Numbered from the stretch's first letter, positions 1 through 6,371 are shown. The stretch is 12,411 bases of DNA from Firmicutes bacterium UBA5449 (GCA_002424305.1 DIQZ01000070.1:4668-17078), one strand, 5' to 3'. Program-made: numbers and translations. The notes: generated by a model not told the origin, from the letters alone.

Positions 1-123
1 AAAATGGAAGACCTGGGTTACCAAATGATATACCTCGGACCTGAAGAGTATGAAAAACACGTCCGTGAGAGGACAGTTTACTACACTGAACTGCTCGAGG
101 AACTCGGCGCTATAGCTAAGTAG
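1..123 (+). CDS. TctC-type substrate-binding protein of a tripartite tricarboxylate transporter, C-terminal fragment
   Basis: This is the 3' end of a gene that begins left of the window; 40 codons and a TAG stop are visible. The residues read as the last helix region of a TctC/Bug-family periplasmic solute receptor: GYQMIYLGPEEYEKHVRER followed by a helix ending LLEELGAIAK. The YLGPEEY/F pattern followed by a charged helix and a terminal LG is typical of the family. The next two genes encode TctA and TctB, so the fragment is in the expected operon position. The receptor would bind an organic acid in the periplasm and deliver it to TctAB. Ligand-binding residues lie outside the window, so the substrate cannot be read from this gene. 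Confidence 0.8.
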   Translation, partial: KMEDLGYQMIYLGPEEYEKHVRERTVYYTELLEELGAIAK

Positions 124-152
124 AAACTAAAGCGATAATCCATTTAACACGC

Positions 153-207
153 GAGGGCAGGGCAATCATATCCTATCCAAACTACTGAACAGAGTTGCCC
201 TCCCCTC
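153..207 (+). promoter_or_regulatory. Stem-loop between tctC and tctA
   Basis: Two arms of 13 nt (153-165 and 195-207) pair with a single C-C mismatch (158 against 202), enclosing a 29-nt loop. No run of T follows the right arm, so it is not a textbook terminator. It lies between a binding-protein gene and its membrane-subunit gene, where such stems often stabilise the upstream mRNA or partly attenuate transcription. The role is inferred; the inverted repeat is directly visible. Confidence 0.6.
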
Positions 208-256
208 GGGAATTATAGTCTTATTCTCGCATCGTGTTGGGATTGGAGGATGAGGT

Positions 257-1777
257 ATGAACCCAATAGTTGGAGGAATAATGCAAGTCTTAACCCCAAC
301 CAATTTATTGTTTATGCTTGCAGGTACAGTGGGAGGTCTCATAGTAGGAGCGCTGCCCGGGCTCACTGCTACAATGGCTACTGCACTAATCGTGCCTTTT
401 ACATTCACAATGCCACCTCTTTCCGGACTCGCAACACTGGGTGCCATTTATATGGCTGCTATATACGGCGGCGCTTTTTCTGCGATACTTGTCAATGCCC
501 CGGGCACTCCGTCTTCAATTGGGACTTGCTTTGACGGTTATCCCATGGCCAAACAAGGACGGGGCCAAGAAGCAATAGTCGCAGCAACGGTAGCCTCTGT
601 GATAGGTGGCCTTGTCGGCGTAGCCGCACTTGCACTCCTGGCTCCGCCGCTAGCCGCCATCGCCATAAAATTCGGCCCACCTGAATATTTCTGGGTAAGC
701 GTATTTGGCATCACAATAATCTCGACGCTTTCATCTAAGTCAGCCCTCAAGGGGTTTATCGGAGGATGTTTAGGCATGCTGCTAAGCATGATCGGCATCT
801 CGCCTGTCGGTGGAGACGTGAGGTTTACCTTTGGAATACCGGCTATGCAAGGCGGCATAGAACTGATTTGTGGACTAATCGGATTATTCTGTATACCTGA
901 AGTCTTATCCTTAATAATCCAAAAAGCAGAGGAACTAGAGAGATTAAAGCCCAGGAAAGCTCAGGGAATCATTGGAACAACCACACGACAAGTCCTAAAG
1001 CAGAAAGTCAATCTCTTAAGATCAAGCATCATAGGCACTATCGTAGGTATTATGCCCGGAGCAGGTGGCAGCATAGCAAACCTAATAGCTTATAACGAGG
1101 CAAAACGTGCATCAAAACATCCTGAGAAATTCGGCACAGGCGTCATTGACGGCGTCATTGCCACAGAAGCCGCAAACAATGCCACTGTAGGCGGAGGACT
1201 AATTCCCCTTCTTACTCTTGGAATTCCGGGAACTCCCACTGCAGCAGTCATATATGGCGCACTTCTTATCCATGGTCTTAGGCCCGGAATGGAGCTCTTT
1301 ACAGTTCATGGAGACATAACTTATGGGTTTATCTTCTCCCTCCTTATTGCAACGCTAATGATGCTTGTAGTCGGACTTGCCATAGGTACGGGACTAAATG
1401 AACTTCTATCCAGATTGCCTGTGAGAATTCTTGTCCCGTCAATAGTCTTTTTGAGTATCATTGGTTCTTATGCTATACGGAATAACATGGCAGATGTTCT
1501 TATCATGCTTGCATTCGGAGCAGTAGGATATATTATTAGGCAACTTGAAATTGACAGTGGGGCTGTTGTCCTGGGGCTCATCCTTGGCCCCTTAGCTGAA
1601 GAAGGCTTTGTTCAATCCCTACTCATGTCAAAAGCCTTACCCGTACCATGGACCATATTCTTCACTCGGCCGCTGTCCATCTTATTAATTGCACTGTCAG
1701 CTCTCTCTTTGTTCTGGCCATTAATCTCAAAGCAAAAGGCAAAGCGCCCCGGTAGAGAGGAGGGCCTTAATGTATAA
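257..1777 (+). CDS. tctA: Large membrane subunit TctA of a tripartite tricarboxylate transporter
   Basis: The product (506 aa, the usual length for the family) is the large, roughly 12-helix permease of a secondary, binding-protein-dependent importer of organic acids driven by an ion gradient. Both inverted halves show family motifs. The first half has GALPGLTATMATALIVPFTF (residues 31-50), YGGAFSAILVNAPGTPSS (70-87) and DGYPMAKQG (93-101). The second half has GIMPGAGGSIANLIAYNEAK (264-283), TEAANNAT (303-310) and PLLTLGIPGTPTAA (317-330). The ATG at 257 is preceded by GGAGG at 245-249, a spacing of 7. It lies downstream of the TctC fragment and overlaps tctB by 8 bp, so the complex is complete. 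Substrates in this family range over citrate, tartrate, other carboxylates and aromatic acids. The dehydrogenase downstream favours a malate- or tartrate-like acid, which is inference. Confidence 0.95.
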   Translation: MNPIVGGIMQVLTPTNLLFMLAGTVGGLIVGALPGLTATMATALIVPFTFTMPPLSGLATLGAIYMAAIYGGAFSAILVNAPGTPSSIGTCFDGYPMAKQGRGQEAIVAATVASVIGGLVGVAALALLAPPLAAIAIKFGPPEYFWVSVFGITIISTLSSKSALKGFIGGCLGMLLSMIGISPVGGDVRFTFGIPAMQGGIELICGLIGLFCIPEVLSLIIQKAEELERLKPRKAQGIIGTTTRQVLKQKVNLLRSSIIGTIVGIMPGAGGSIANLIAYNEAKRASKHPEKFGTGVIDGVIATEAANNATVGGGLIPLLTLGIPGTPTAAVIYGALLIHGLRPGMELFTVHGDITYGFIFSLLIATLMMLVVGLAIGTGLNELLSRLPVRILVPSIVFLSIIGSYAIRNNMADVLIMLAFGAVGYIIRQLEIDSGAVVLGLILGPLAEEGFVQSLLMSKALPVPWTIFFTRPLSILLIALSALSLFWPLISKQKAKRPGREEGLNV

Positions 1778-2216
1778 CTCTGACAGAACTGCAGCTATTC
1801 TCATGTTCGTAATTGTGCTGATCTTCGCGTTTCAGTTTTCAGACATTCCATCATCATATAGTCGTATTTTCCCTAAGGCTGTCGCATGGGCCCTAGTCGT
1901 CCTTTCTGCTATCCTCCTTATTCAGAGTTGGGTAAACCCAAGGGTAGTGGAATTTGCAGAAACTCGTGAACTCAAAAAAGTAGGGCTTGCCATACTCTTA
2001 TTGTTTGGCTGGATGGTTTGTATTAGCTTCTTAGGTTTTTATCTCTCAAGCGTTCTATTCTTTACCTTGTTGATGATTTTGGTTGAACCATCCATTTTGA
2101 AACTGAACAAGTTAACCACTTCCATATTTATCGCAGCAGTTGAAATCGGGCTCTTTTACCTGGTATTTACAAGAGCGCTAAATGTTCCTCTACCAAAAGG
2201 AATGATCTTTCAGTAA
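1770..2216 (+). CDS. tctB: Small membrane subunit TctB of a tripartite tricarboxylate transporter
   Basis: A 148-aa hydrophobic protein with about four membrane segments (roughly residues 8-25, 38-55, 70-112 as two segments, and 117-138) and a short basic loop in the middle. This matches TctB, the poorly conserved small subunit that associates with TctA. The C-terminal motif FTRALNVPLPKG (133-144) is the best-conserved family signature. Its ATG lies inside the end of tctA (8-bp overlap), with AGGAGGG at 1758-1764, so translation is probably coupled. The order C-A-B differs from the common C-B-A arrangement. Sequence identity alone would be weak; the assignment leans on topology, the C-terminal motif and position beside tctA. 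Confidence 0.9.
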   Translation: MYNSDRTAAILMFVIVLIFAFQFSDIPSSYSRIFPKAVAWALVVLSAILLIQSWVNPRVVEFAETRELKKVGLAILLLFGWMVCISFLGFYLSSVLFFTLLMILVEPSILKLNKLTTSIFIAAVEIGLFYLVFTRALNVPLPKGMIFQ

Positions 2217-2251
2217 CCTAATTAAGGTGCCCGTAAGCTTGGAGGATTCTT

Positions 2252-3334
2252 ATGAATAAACTAGATATTGCTGTTATTCCAGGTGACGGTGTTGGCCCTG
2301 AAGTAATTCCGGAAGCCATAAAAACATTAAAAGCTGTCTCTGAAGTTCATGGAGGTTTATCGTTTACGTTTACTGAGTTTCCATGGGGTTGTGATTACTA
2401 CCTGAAAACAGGGCGTATGATGGATGAACATGGTCTCCGCGCGCTTCGTGATTATCACGCAATTCTCTTAGGAGCAGTAGGCGCACCCAATCTCGTGCCT
2501 GACCACGTGTCCCTATGGGGGTTGTTGCTCCCGATTCGTAAATCCTTTGACCAATATGTAAACCTGCGTCCAATAAAGCTCCTCCGAGGCGTGCCGGGAC
2601 GTCTGGTTGGCAAAGGACCTGAAGATATTGACTTCGTTGTGGTTCGTGAAAATACTGAGGGCGAGTATTCAGGAGTCGGTGGCAGGGTCCATGTTGGAAC
2701 ACCCTTTGAAGTCGCAGTACAAAGCAACATATTCACACGCACCGGGGTAGAAAGAGTAGTCAGATATGCCTTTGAATTAGCTCGAGAACGAAACAAAGCA
2801 AAACGGGTAGTGTCTGTCACAAAATCAAATGCATGTAATTACAGCATGGTCTTCTGGGACGAGGTGTTCCACGAAATTGCAGCAGAGTATCCTGACATTG
2901 AAGCAACTCAAGTTCATGTAGATGCAGCAGCTATGTACGTGATAACTCAACCGGAATGGTTTGACGTGGTGGTAGCGACAAATCTGTTCGGAGATATCTT
3001 AACAGATGAAGGAGCAGCGATTCAGGGAAGCATTGGATTAGCAGCAGGCGCCAACCTGAATCCTGAGAAAAAGTATCCTTCAATGTTTGAGCCAATACAT
3101 GGTTCAGCCCCTGATATTGCAGGTAAAGGCATAGCAAATCCTATTGGAACAATATGGTCAGCAGCTCTAATGCTGGACTTCTTCGGATATCAGGATCTAG
3201 GCAACCTCCTTCTCTCAGCAATTGAGCAAACTCTCCTGAGTGATGGATTGAAGCTGGCGGATTTCTGTGGAAGCGCTACTACTTCGGAGATAGGCGATTT
3301 GATATGCAATAACATCTATAGACTTGCAACTTAA
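2252..3334 (+). CDS. NAD-dependent decarboxylating dehydrogenase of the D-malate/tartrate branch of the isopropylmalate dehydrogenase family
   Basis: This 360-aa enzyme oxidises a 2-hydroxy-(di)carboxylate with NAD and usually decarboxylates it. The N-terminus has IPGDGVGPEV (9-18). The substrate loop LLPIRKSFDQYVNLRP (92-107) supplies Arg96 and Arg106, with Arg132 and Tyr139 in VRENTEGEYS (131-140), Lys191 in TKSN (190-193), and metal ligands Asp224, Asp248 and Asp252. HGSAPDIAGKGIANP (283-297) has the Asp288-Ile289 pair typical of NAD rather than NADP use. The FDQYVNLRP and VPDHVSLWG signatures match DmlA/TtuC (D-malate and tartrate dehydrogenase) better than LeuB or isocitrate dehydrogenase. 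Residues 74-80 read GAVGAPN where, from memory, E. coli DmlA has GAVGWPD, so the exact substrate may differ. GGAGG at 2241-2245 fixes the ATG. It sits 35 bp after tctB, so the imported acid is probably its substrate; no leu genes are nearby. Confidence 0.88.
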   Translation: MNKLDIAVIPGDGVGPEVIPEAIKTLKAVSEVHGGLSFTFTEFPWGCDYYLKTGRMMDEHGLRALRDYHAILLGAVGAPNLVPDHVSLWGLLLPIRKSFDQYVNLRPIKLLRGVPGRLVGKGPEDIDFVVVRENTEGEYSGVGGRVHVGTPFEVAVQSNIFTRTGVERVVRYAFELARERNKAKRVVSVTKSNACNYSMVFWDEVFHEIAAEYPDIEATQVHVDAAAMYVITQPEWFDVVVATNLFGDILTDEGAAIQGSIGLAAGANLNPEKKYPSMFEPIHGSAPDIAGKGIANPIGTIWSAALMLDFFGYQDLGNLLLSAIEQTLLSDGLKLADFCGSATTSEIGDLICNNIYRLAT

Positions 3335-3610
3335 CTTTTGGCATTAAAATACTCTCAGAATAAATAGAGCACTATTGCCCTGTTGACCGATGAGGAGGAA
3401 GAGGCCTAAAATTAACTAAGGCCTCTTCCTCACTTGATTTCAGACCCAAGCGACAAGAGGTAGAACATCTTCAAAAAACAGGGCAATATATATGGATAAC
3501 AGATATTCTCTATATGCAGAGGAATAACTGTGATTGTGAAGAATTTACTTGCAAGAACGATCAAGACAACAGAAGATAAAACACAATGAACCCAATAAAG
3601 GGGGCATCCG
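3335..3610 (+). other. Gene-free stretch with nested inverted repeats
   Basis: No convincing coding frame is present. The stretch holds the strong hairpin at 3395-3431, an outer 12-bp inverted repeat (3373-3384 with 3477-3488), and an imperfect 9-bp inverted repeat (3500-3508 with 3522-3530, one mismatch). The part after 3440 is AT-rich and should hold the promoter of the acetyltransferase gene, but I could not pick out a convincing -35/-10 pair. Confidence 0.6.
3395..3431 (+). terminator. Strong hairpin after the tct-dehydrogenase operon, probable terminator
   Basis: The arms 3395-3407 (GAGGAAGAGGCCT) and 3419-3431 pair perfectly over 13 bp with an 11-nt A/T-rich loop. It begins about 60 bp past the dehydrogenase stop. 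The downstream sequence has only scattered T, not a solid T-run, so termination efficiency by the intrinsic route is uncertain. Confidence 0.55.
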
Positions 3611-4162
3611 GTGGTGCCGAGTCTATCCCTGACGACTAATCGACTTACGATACGCGATTTCAAGATGTCAGATTGGCAAAGAGTTCATATGTACGCCTCT
3701 GATCCTGAAGTAGTTAAGTATATGGAGTGGGGGCCGAACACTGCAGATGAAAGCAAGGACTTTGTCCGTGTGGCTATTGCAATTCAGAAGGATAGCCCTC
3801 GCAGGCACTTTGATCTTGCAATAGTTACCAATACTGAAGATTTTCTTATCGGAGGATGCGGACTTTATATCACAAGCTCTCATAACCGAGAGGCATTTAT
3901 CGGCTATTGTCTCAGTAGGAACTCCTGGGGCAAAGGATATGCTACAGAAGTCGCGAAGAGGCTTCTGTGCTTCGGATTCACCCAGCTACAGTTGCATAGA
4001 ATATTTGCTACGTGTGACCCGCTTAACGTAGCGTCAGCCAGAGTCCTTGAGAAGTGTGGCATGCAGCTTGAAGGGCAGCTTCGGGAAAACAAGTTGATAG
4101 GTAAGAGGTGGCGCGACTCTCTTCTATACGCTATCTTAGAGCATGAGTGGAACTCTAAGTGA
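3611..4162 (+). CDS. GNAT-family N-acetyltransferase, RimJ/RimL-like
   Basis: A 183-aa protein of the Acetyltransf_3 type, which transfers an acetyl group from acetyl-CoA to an amine on a protein N-terminus, amino acid or small molecule. The N-terminal TNRLTIRDFKMSDWQRV (9-25) is the usual first strand and helix. The acetyl-CoA pyrophosphate loop is in RNSWGKGYATE (103-113), and DPLNVASARVLEKCGM (136-151) is the conserved motif B region with the Asn-x-x-Ser pattern. I chose the GTG at 3611 because AAAGGGGG at 3597-3604 lies 6 nt upstream; GTG at 3614 is an alternative. It is followed after 40 bp by a YwlG-type gene on the same strand. The specific acceptor cannot be read from sequence. Confidence 0.88.
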   Translation: MVPSLSLTTNRLTIRDFKMSDWQRVHMYASDPEVVKYMEWGPNTADESKDFVRVAIAIQKDSPRRHFDLAIVTNTEDFLIGGCGLYITSSHNREAFIGYCLSRNSWGKGYATEVAKRLLCFGFTQLQLHRIFATCDPLNVASARVLEKCGMQLEGQLRENKLIGKRWRDSLLYAILEHEWNSK

Positions 4163-4202
4163 TATAATTTGATAGATTGTCATGAGAAAGGAGAGGCCAT
4201 AG

Positions 4203-4748
4203 GTGGATTTAACATCATTAACTGCTGACAGCAAGAACGCTCTCAATAGATTGCTGGGTGTAACCGGGTTGAAACCCAAGATGATAGTTGTGATTGGGTG
4301 TAGCACCAGTGAAGTCATGGGACAGAGAATCGGGTCAGCTTCTAACATAGACGTGGCAGAAGCCATAATGGACGGGTTACTGCCATGTGCGCGGGAACAG
4401 AGCCTATACTTAGCCATCCAGTGCTGTGAACATTTGAACCGGGCCCTGGTAGTGGAGAAAGAATGCCAAGACCTGTATGGGCTGGAGGAAGTTACAGTCA
4501 TCCCCCATCAGGATGCCGGTGGAGCACTGGCAGCAATGGCCATGAAGCAGTTTCGAGATCCTGTTGTGGTAGAGAGTATTTCCGCTCATGCCGGAATGGA
4601 CATAGGAGACACATTAATAGGCATGCACCTCAAAAGAGTGGCTGTCCCTGTCCGCCTTGACATGGACACCATCGGCCACGCCCATCTCACCTTTGCCGGG
4701 ACTCGTCCAAAACTTATCGGAGGCGCACGCGCCAAATATCCATCATAA
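4203..4748 (+). CDS. YwlG/UPF0340 (TIGR01440) family protein of unknown function
   Basis: A 181-aa soluble protein with no signal peptide or membrane segment, full length for the family. Conserved blocks are visible: VVIGCSTSEVMGQRIGSASN (29-48), IQCCEHLNRALVVEKE (72-87) with a Cys-Cys-Glu-His cluster, HQDAGGALAAMA (102-113), HAGMDIGDTLIGMHLKRVAV (129-148) and TRPKLIGGARAKYP (167-180). This matches B. subtilis YwlG and relatives, widespread in Bacillota and related anaerobes, whose biochemical role I do not know. The conserved Cys, His and Asp residues could suggest a metal or nucleotide site, but that is a guess. The GTG start at 4203 has AAAGGAG at 4187-4193. The short gap after the acetyltransferase gene suggests one transcript. 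Confidence 0.85.
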   Translation: MDLTSLTADSKNALNRLLGVTGLKPKMIVVIGCSTSEVMGQRIGSASNIDVAEAIMDGLLPCAREQSLYLAIQCCEHLNRALVVEKECQDLYGLEEVTVIPHQDAGGALAAMAMKQFRDPVVVESISAHAGMDIGDTLIGMHLKRVAVPVRLDMDTIGHAHLTFAGTRPKLIGGARAKYPS

Positions 4749-4787
4749 ACTACCATCTGCAATTACGGACTTCCTACACACTAATCG

Positions 4788-4817
4788 TTGCAAACCCTAC
4801 ACGGAAATCTGTATAAT
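4788..4817 (+). promoter_or_regulatory. Candidate sigma-70 promoter for the liv operon
   Basis: TTGCAA (4788-4793) and a perfect TATAAT (4812-4817) are separated by 18 bp. Transcription would start near 4824 and give an untranslated leader of about 270 nt before the binding-protein gene. The -35 matches at four of six positions. One CCTACAC copy falls in the spacer. Confidence 0.45.
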
Positions 4818-4889
4818 TCTCACATTATCTGAATTGTATGAAGGATTCTTACTATTGTCGCTGAATATGTATAGGTACTGGATCCGCCA

Positions 4890-4906
4890 TACGGACAAAG
4901 TCCGTA
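4890..4906 (+). repeat. Inverted repeat TACGGAC-AAA-GTCCGTA
   Basis: A perfect 7-bp inverted repeat with a 3-nt centre lies in the presumed 5' leader of the liv operon. In RNA it would form a tight hairpin; in DNA it could be an operator. ATTACGGACTT, which overlaps the arm, is also present at 4762-4772, upstream of the candidate -35, so competing RNA pairing cannot involve that copy if the 4788 promoter is the real one. That makes a DNA-binding role somewhat more attractive. Confidence 0.5.
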
Positions 4907-5095
4907 ATATGAGTAGTAAGCTTATCTTCCTACAGCAGGTTAATAAAGGAAACGAGCCGTAGACGCAAGAGTGTAGGTCAAGTCGACTACAACATGGGAG
5001 GTGAAACCGATAACCGATACATGACTGAAGGACACGTTCAGCGGACAAGAAGCCCGGGAAGGATATTATAATCCACGAAGAGGAGGTAGTGAGCA

Positions 5096-6229
5096 GTGAG
5101 AAGACTCCTTTTAAGTGTTGTCCTAGCTTTTGTCCTCATCTCACTGGGAGTAGCGGTGTACTCTGCCGCGCCTGAACCCATAATCATAGGCTGCAACCTG
5201 GAGATGACAGGACAAGTTGCTGCCTATGGTCAAGCAGCATGGGAAGGCATAAATATCGCAATGCAAATCGTAAAGCCTGAGGCATTGGGAAGGCCTGTCG
5301 AGTTTAGGCTGCTGGACAACAAGTCTGACAAGATAGATACAGCCAATGCGTCATCCCGCCTAATAGAGAAGGACAATGTTTCTGCCATCATCGGCCCTAT
5401 GATCAGCGGTAGCATGCTTTCTGCAGGTGAAGTTTGCGAGAAGAAAGAAGTTCCGATTATCGGACCCACCACAACCAATCCACTAACGACTCAAGGAAAG
5501 AAATACGTGTTCCGCGCTTGTTTCATAGACCCATTTCAGGCGACTATAGCTGCGACTTACTGCTATCGCGATCTCAATGCCAAGACCGCGGCAATTCTGT
5601 CTGACATATCCAATGACTATTGCGTTGCCCTGGGCAACTTCTTTAAGCAGGAGTTCGAGCGGCTTGGGGGCGAAATCGTATCTCTCACGTACTGCAAAGC
5701 AGGTGACCAGGATTACAGTGCCCAGCTAACTGGCATCAAGAATAAGAACCCTGACATTATCTACATCCCCAACTACTACACTGAAGCTGCGCTGGCTGTG
5801 GTGCAAGCCAGAGACCTTGGCCTGAAACAGCCTGTTTTCGGGGCCGACGGTATTGCGACTGAGGAATTCCTTGCTATCGGGGGAAAAGCGGTAGAAGGCG
5901 TCATGCACACCACATTCTGGCATGAGAAAGCAGCGCAATCAGAGCTTTCCAAGAAGTACGTTGAGCTTTATAGACAAAAGTACGGGGCAGACGATGAAGT
6001 CAACGTATTCGGAGCCCTCGCAGCTGACTGTTACCTCATAGTGCTTGACGCGATAAAGAGGGCGGGGTCAGCGGATCCTAAGGCAGTCGCTCTGGCTATT
6101 GAAGACACAAAGGACCTCCAAGTAATTACAGGTTCAGTTACCATTGAAAATGGCGATGCTATCAAGCCTGTGGTATTTAGAGAGGTCAAGAACGGTAAAT
6201 GGGATTACAAAACTATGGTTAATCCATAG
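5096..6229 (+). CDS. livJ: Branched-chain/hydrophobic amino-acid ABC transporter, periplasmic substrate-binding protein (LivJ/LivK-like)
   Basis: A 377-aa type I periplasmic binding protein (Leu/Ile/Val receptor family) that captures an amino acid for the LivHMGF complex. A signal peptide is clear: MRRLLLS, a hydrophobic core to about residue 20, then VYSAAPEP with cleavage after Ser23 or Ala24. There is no lipobox cysteine, so the protein should be free in a periplasm. The mature part opens IIIGCNLEMTGQVAAYGQ (29-46), as in this family. GPMISG (100-105) and GPTTTNP (123-129) correspond to the loops that hold the ligand carboxylate and amino group, and FGADG (248-252) to the lobe-2 contact. 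The GTG at 5096 is chosen because AGGAGGT at 5081-5087 lies 8 nt upstream. Substrate could be Leu/Ile/Val or another amino acid. Confidence 0.93.
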   Translation: MRRLLLSVVLAFVLISLGVAVYSAAPEPIIIGCNLEMTGQVAAYGQAAWEGINIAMQIVKPEALGRPVEFRLLDNKSDKIDTANASSRLIEKDNVSAIIGPMISGSMLSAGEVCEKKEVPIIGPTTTNPLTTQGKKYVFRACFIDPFQATIAATYCYRDLNAKTAAILSDISNDYCVALGNFFKQEFERLGGEIVSLTYCKAGDQDYSAQLTGIKNKNPDIIYIPNYYTEAALAVVQARDLGLKQPVFGADGIATEEFLAIGGKAVEGVMHTTFWHEKAAQSELSKKYVELYRQKYGADDEVNVFGALAADCYLIVLDAIKRAGSADPKAVALAIEDTKDLQVITGSVTIENGDAIKPVVFREVKNGKWDYKTMVNP

Positions 6230-6255
6230 CCTTTTGCAAAACCCAAGAATCAACT

Positions 6256-6320
6256 GCCGGGAGGGAGAGGGAAAGTTCCGATACTGCATCGTTTCGTCTT
6301 TCCTCCTTCCCCTTCCCGGC
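6256..6320 (+). promoter_or_regulatory. Long stem-loop between livJ and livH
   Basis: The left arm 6256-6275 and right arm 6298-6320 form a long imperfect stem: GCCGGGA with TCCCGGC at the base (6256-6262 with 6314-6320), then G/C-rich pairing with a few bulges, then GAAAG with CTTTC at the top (6271-6275 with 6298-6302), closing a 22-nt loop. No T-run follows. Like the tctC-tctA hairpin, it sits after a binding-protein gene and probably limits read-through or protects the upstream mRNA. Confidence 0.6.
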
Positions 6321-6371
6321 TTCCAATTCTGTCTGAACCGGTTCCATCTGCTTCAAAAGGAGTAGATATGA

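Larger units (their letters stand above)
4749..5095 (+). other. Gene-free leader/promoter region upstream of the liv operon
   Basis: This 347-bp stretch has no convincing gene. Visible elements are a candidate promoter (4788-4817), a 7-bp inverted repeat with a 3-nt loop (4890-4906), and a second copy of its arm sequence upstream: ATTACGGACTT at 4762-4772 recurs in inverted orientation at 4898-4908. CCTACAC occurs at 4773-4779 and 4796-4802, and its complement GTGTAGG at 4971-4977. Small hairpins lie at 4973-4990 and 5025-5041, and a perfect tandem 7-mer ACCGATA at 5006-5019. From about 4950 the composition becomes purine-rich and structured-looking. No known riboswitch or T-box consensus was recognised. 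Confidence 0.55.

Noticed and set aside
3430..3663. Minus-strand 77-codon open frame between the dehydrogenase and acetyltransferase genes
   Set aside because: It overlaps the 5' part of the acetyltransferase gene and the hairpin, has no good ribosome site and an unstructured composition; judged a chance frame.
4657..4962. Plus-strand 101-codon frame running from ywlG into the liv leader, as a possible leader peptide
   Set aside because: It begins inside ywlG in another frame, has no ribosome site, and shows no run of Leu/Ile/Val codons as an attenuator peptide would.
4973..5041. Known riboswitch (cobalamin, c-di-GMP, glycine) or group II intron segment in the liv leader
   Set aside because: Isolated bits such as GACGCAA and GGTGAAACC look suggestive, but the order and flanking consensus of those classes are missing and no domain V-like hairpin was found.
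4797..5048. Minus-strand 83-codon frame in the liv leader
   Set aside because: No ribosome site, Ser/Leu/Cys-rich low-information translation, and no family resemblance.
5042..5072. TATAAT at 5067-5072 as the liv promoter
   Set aside because: The best upstream hexamer (CGGACA, 5042-5047) is 19 bp away and weak, and a start there would leave only about 15-20 nt for the ribosome site.
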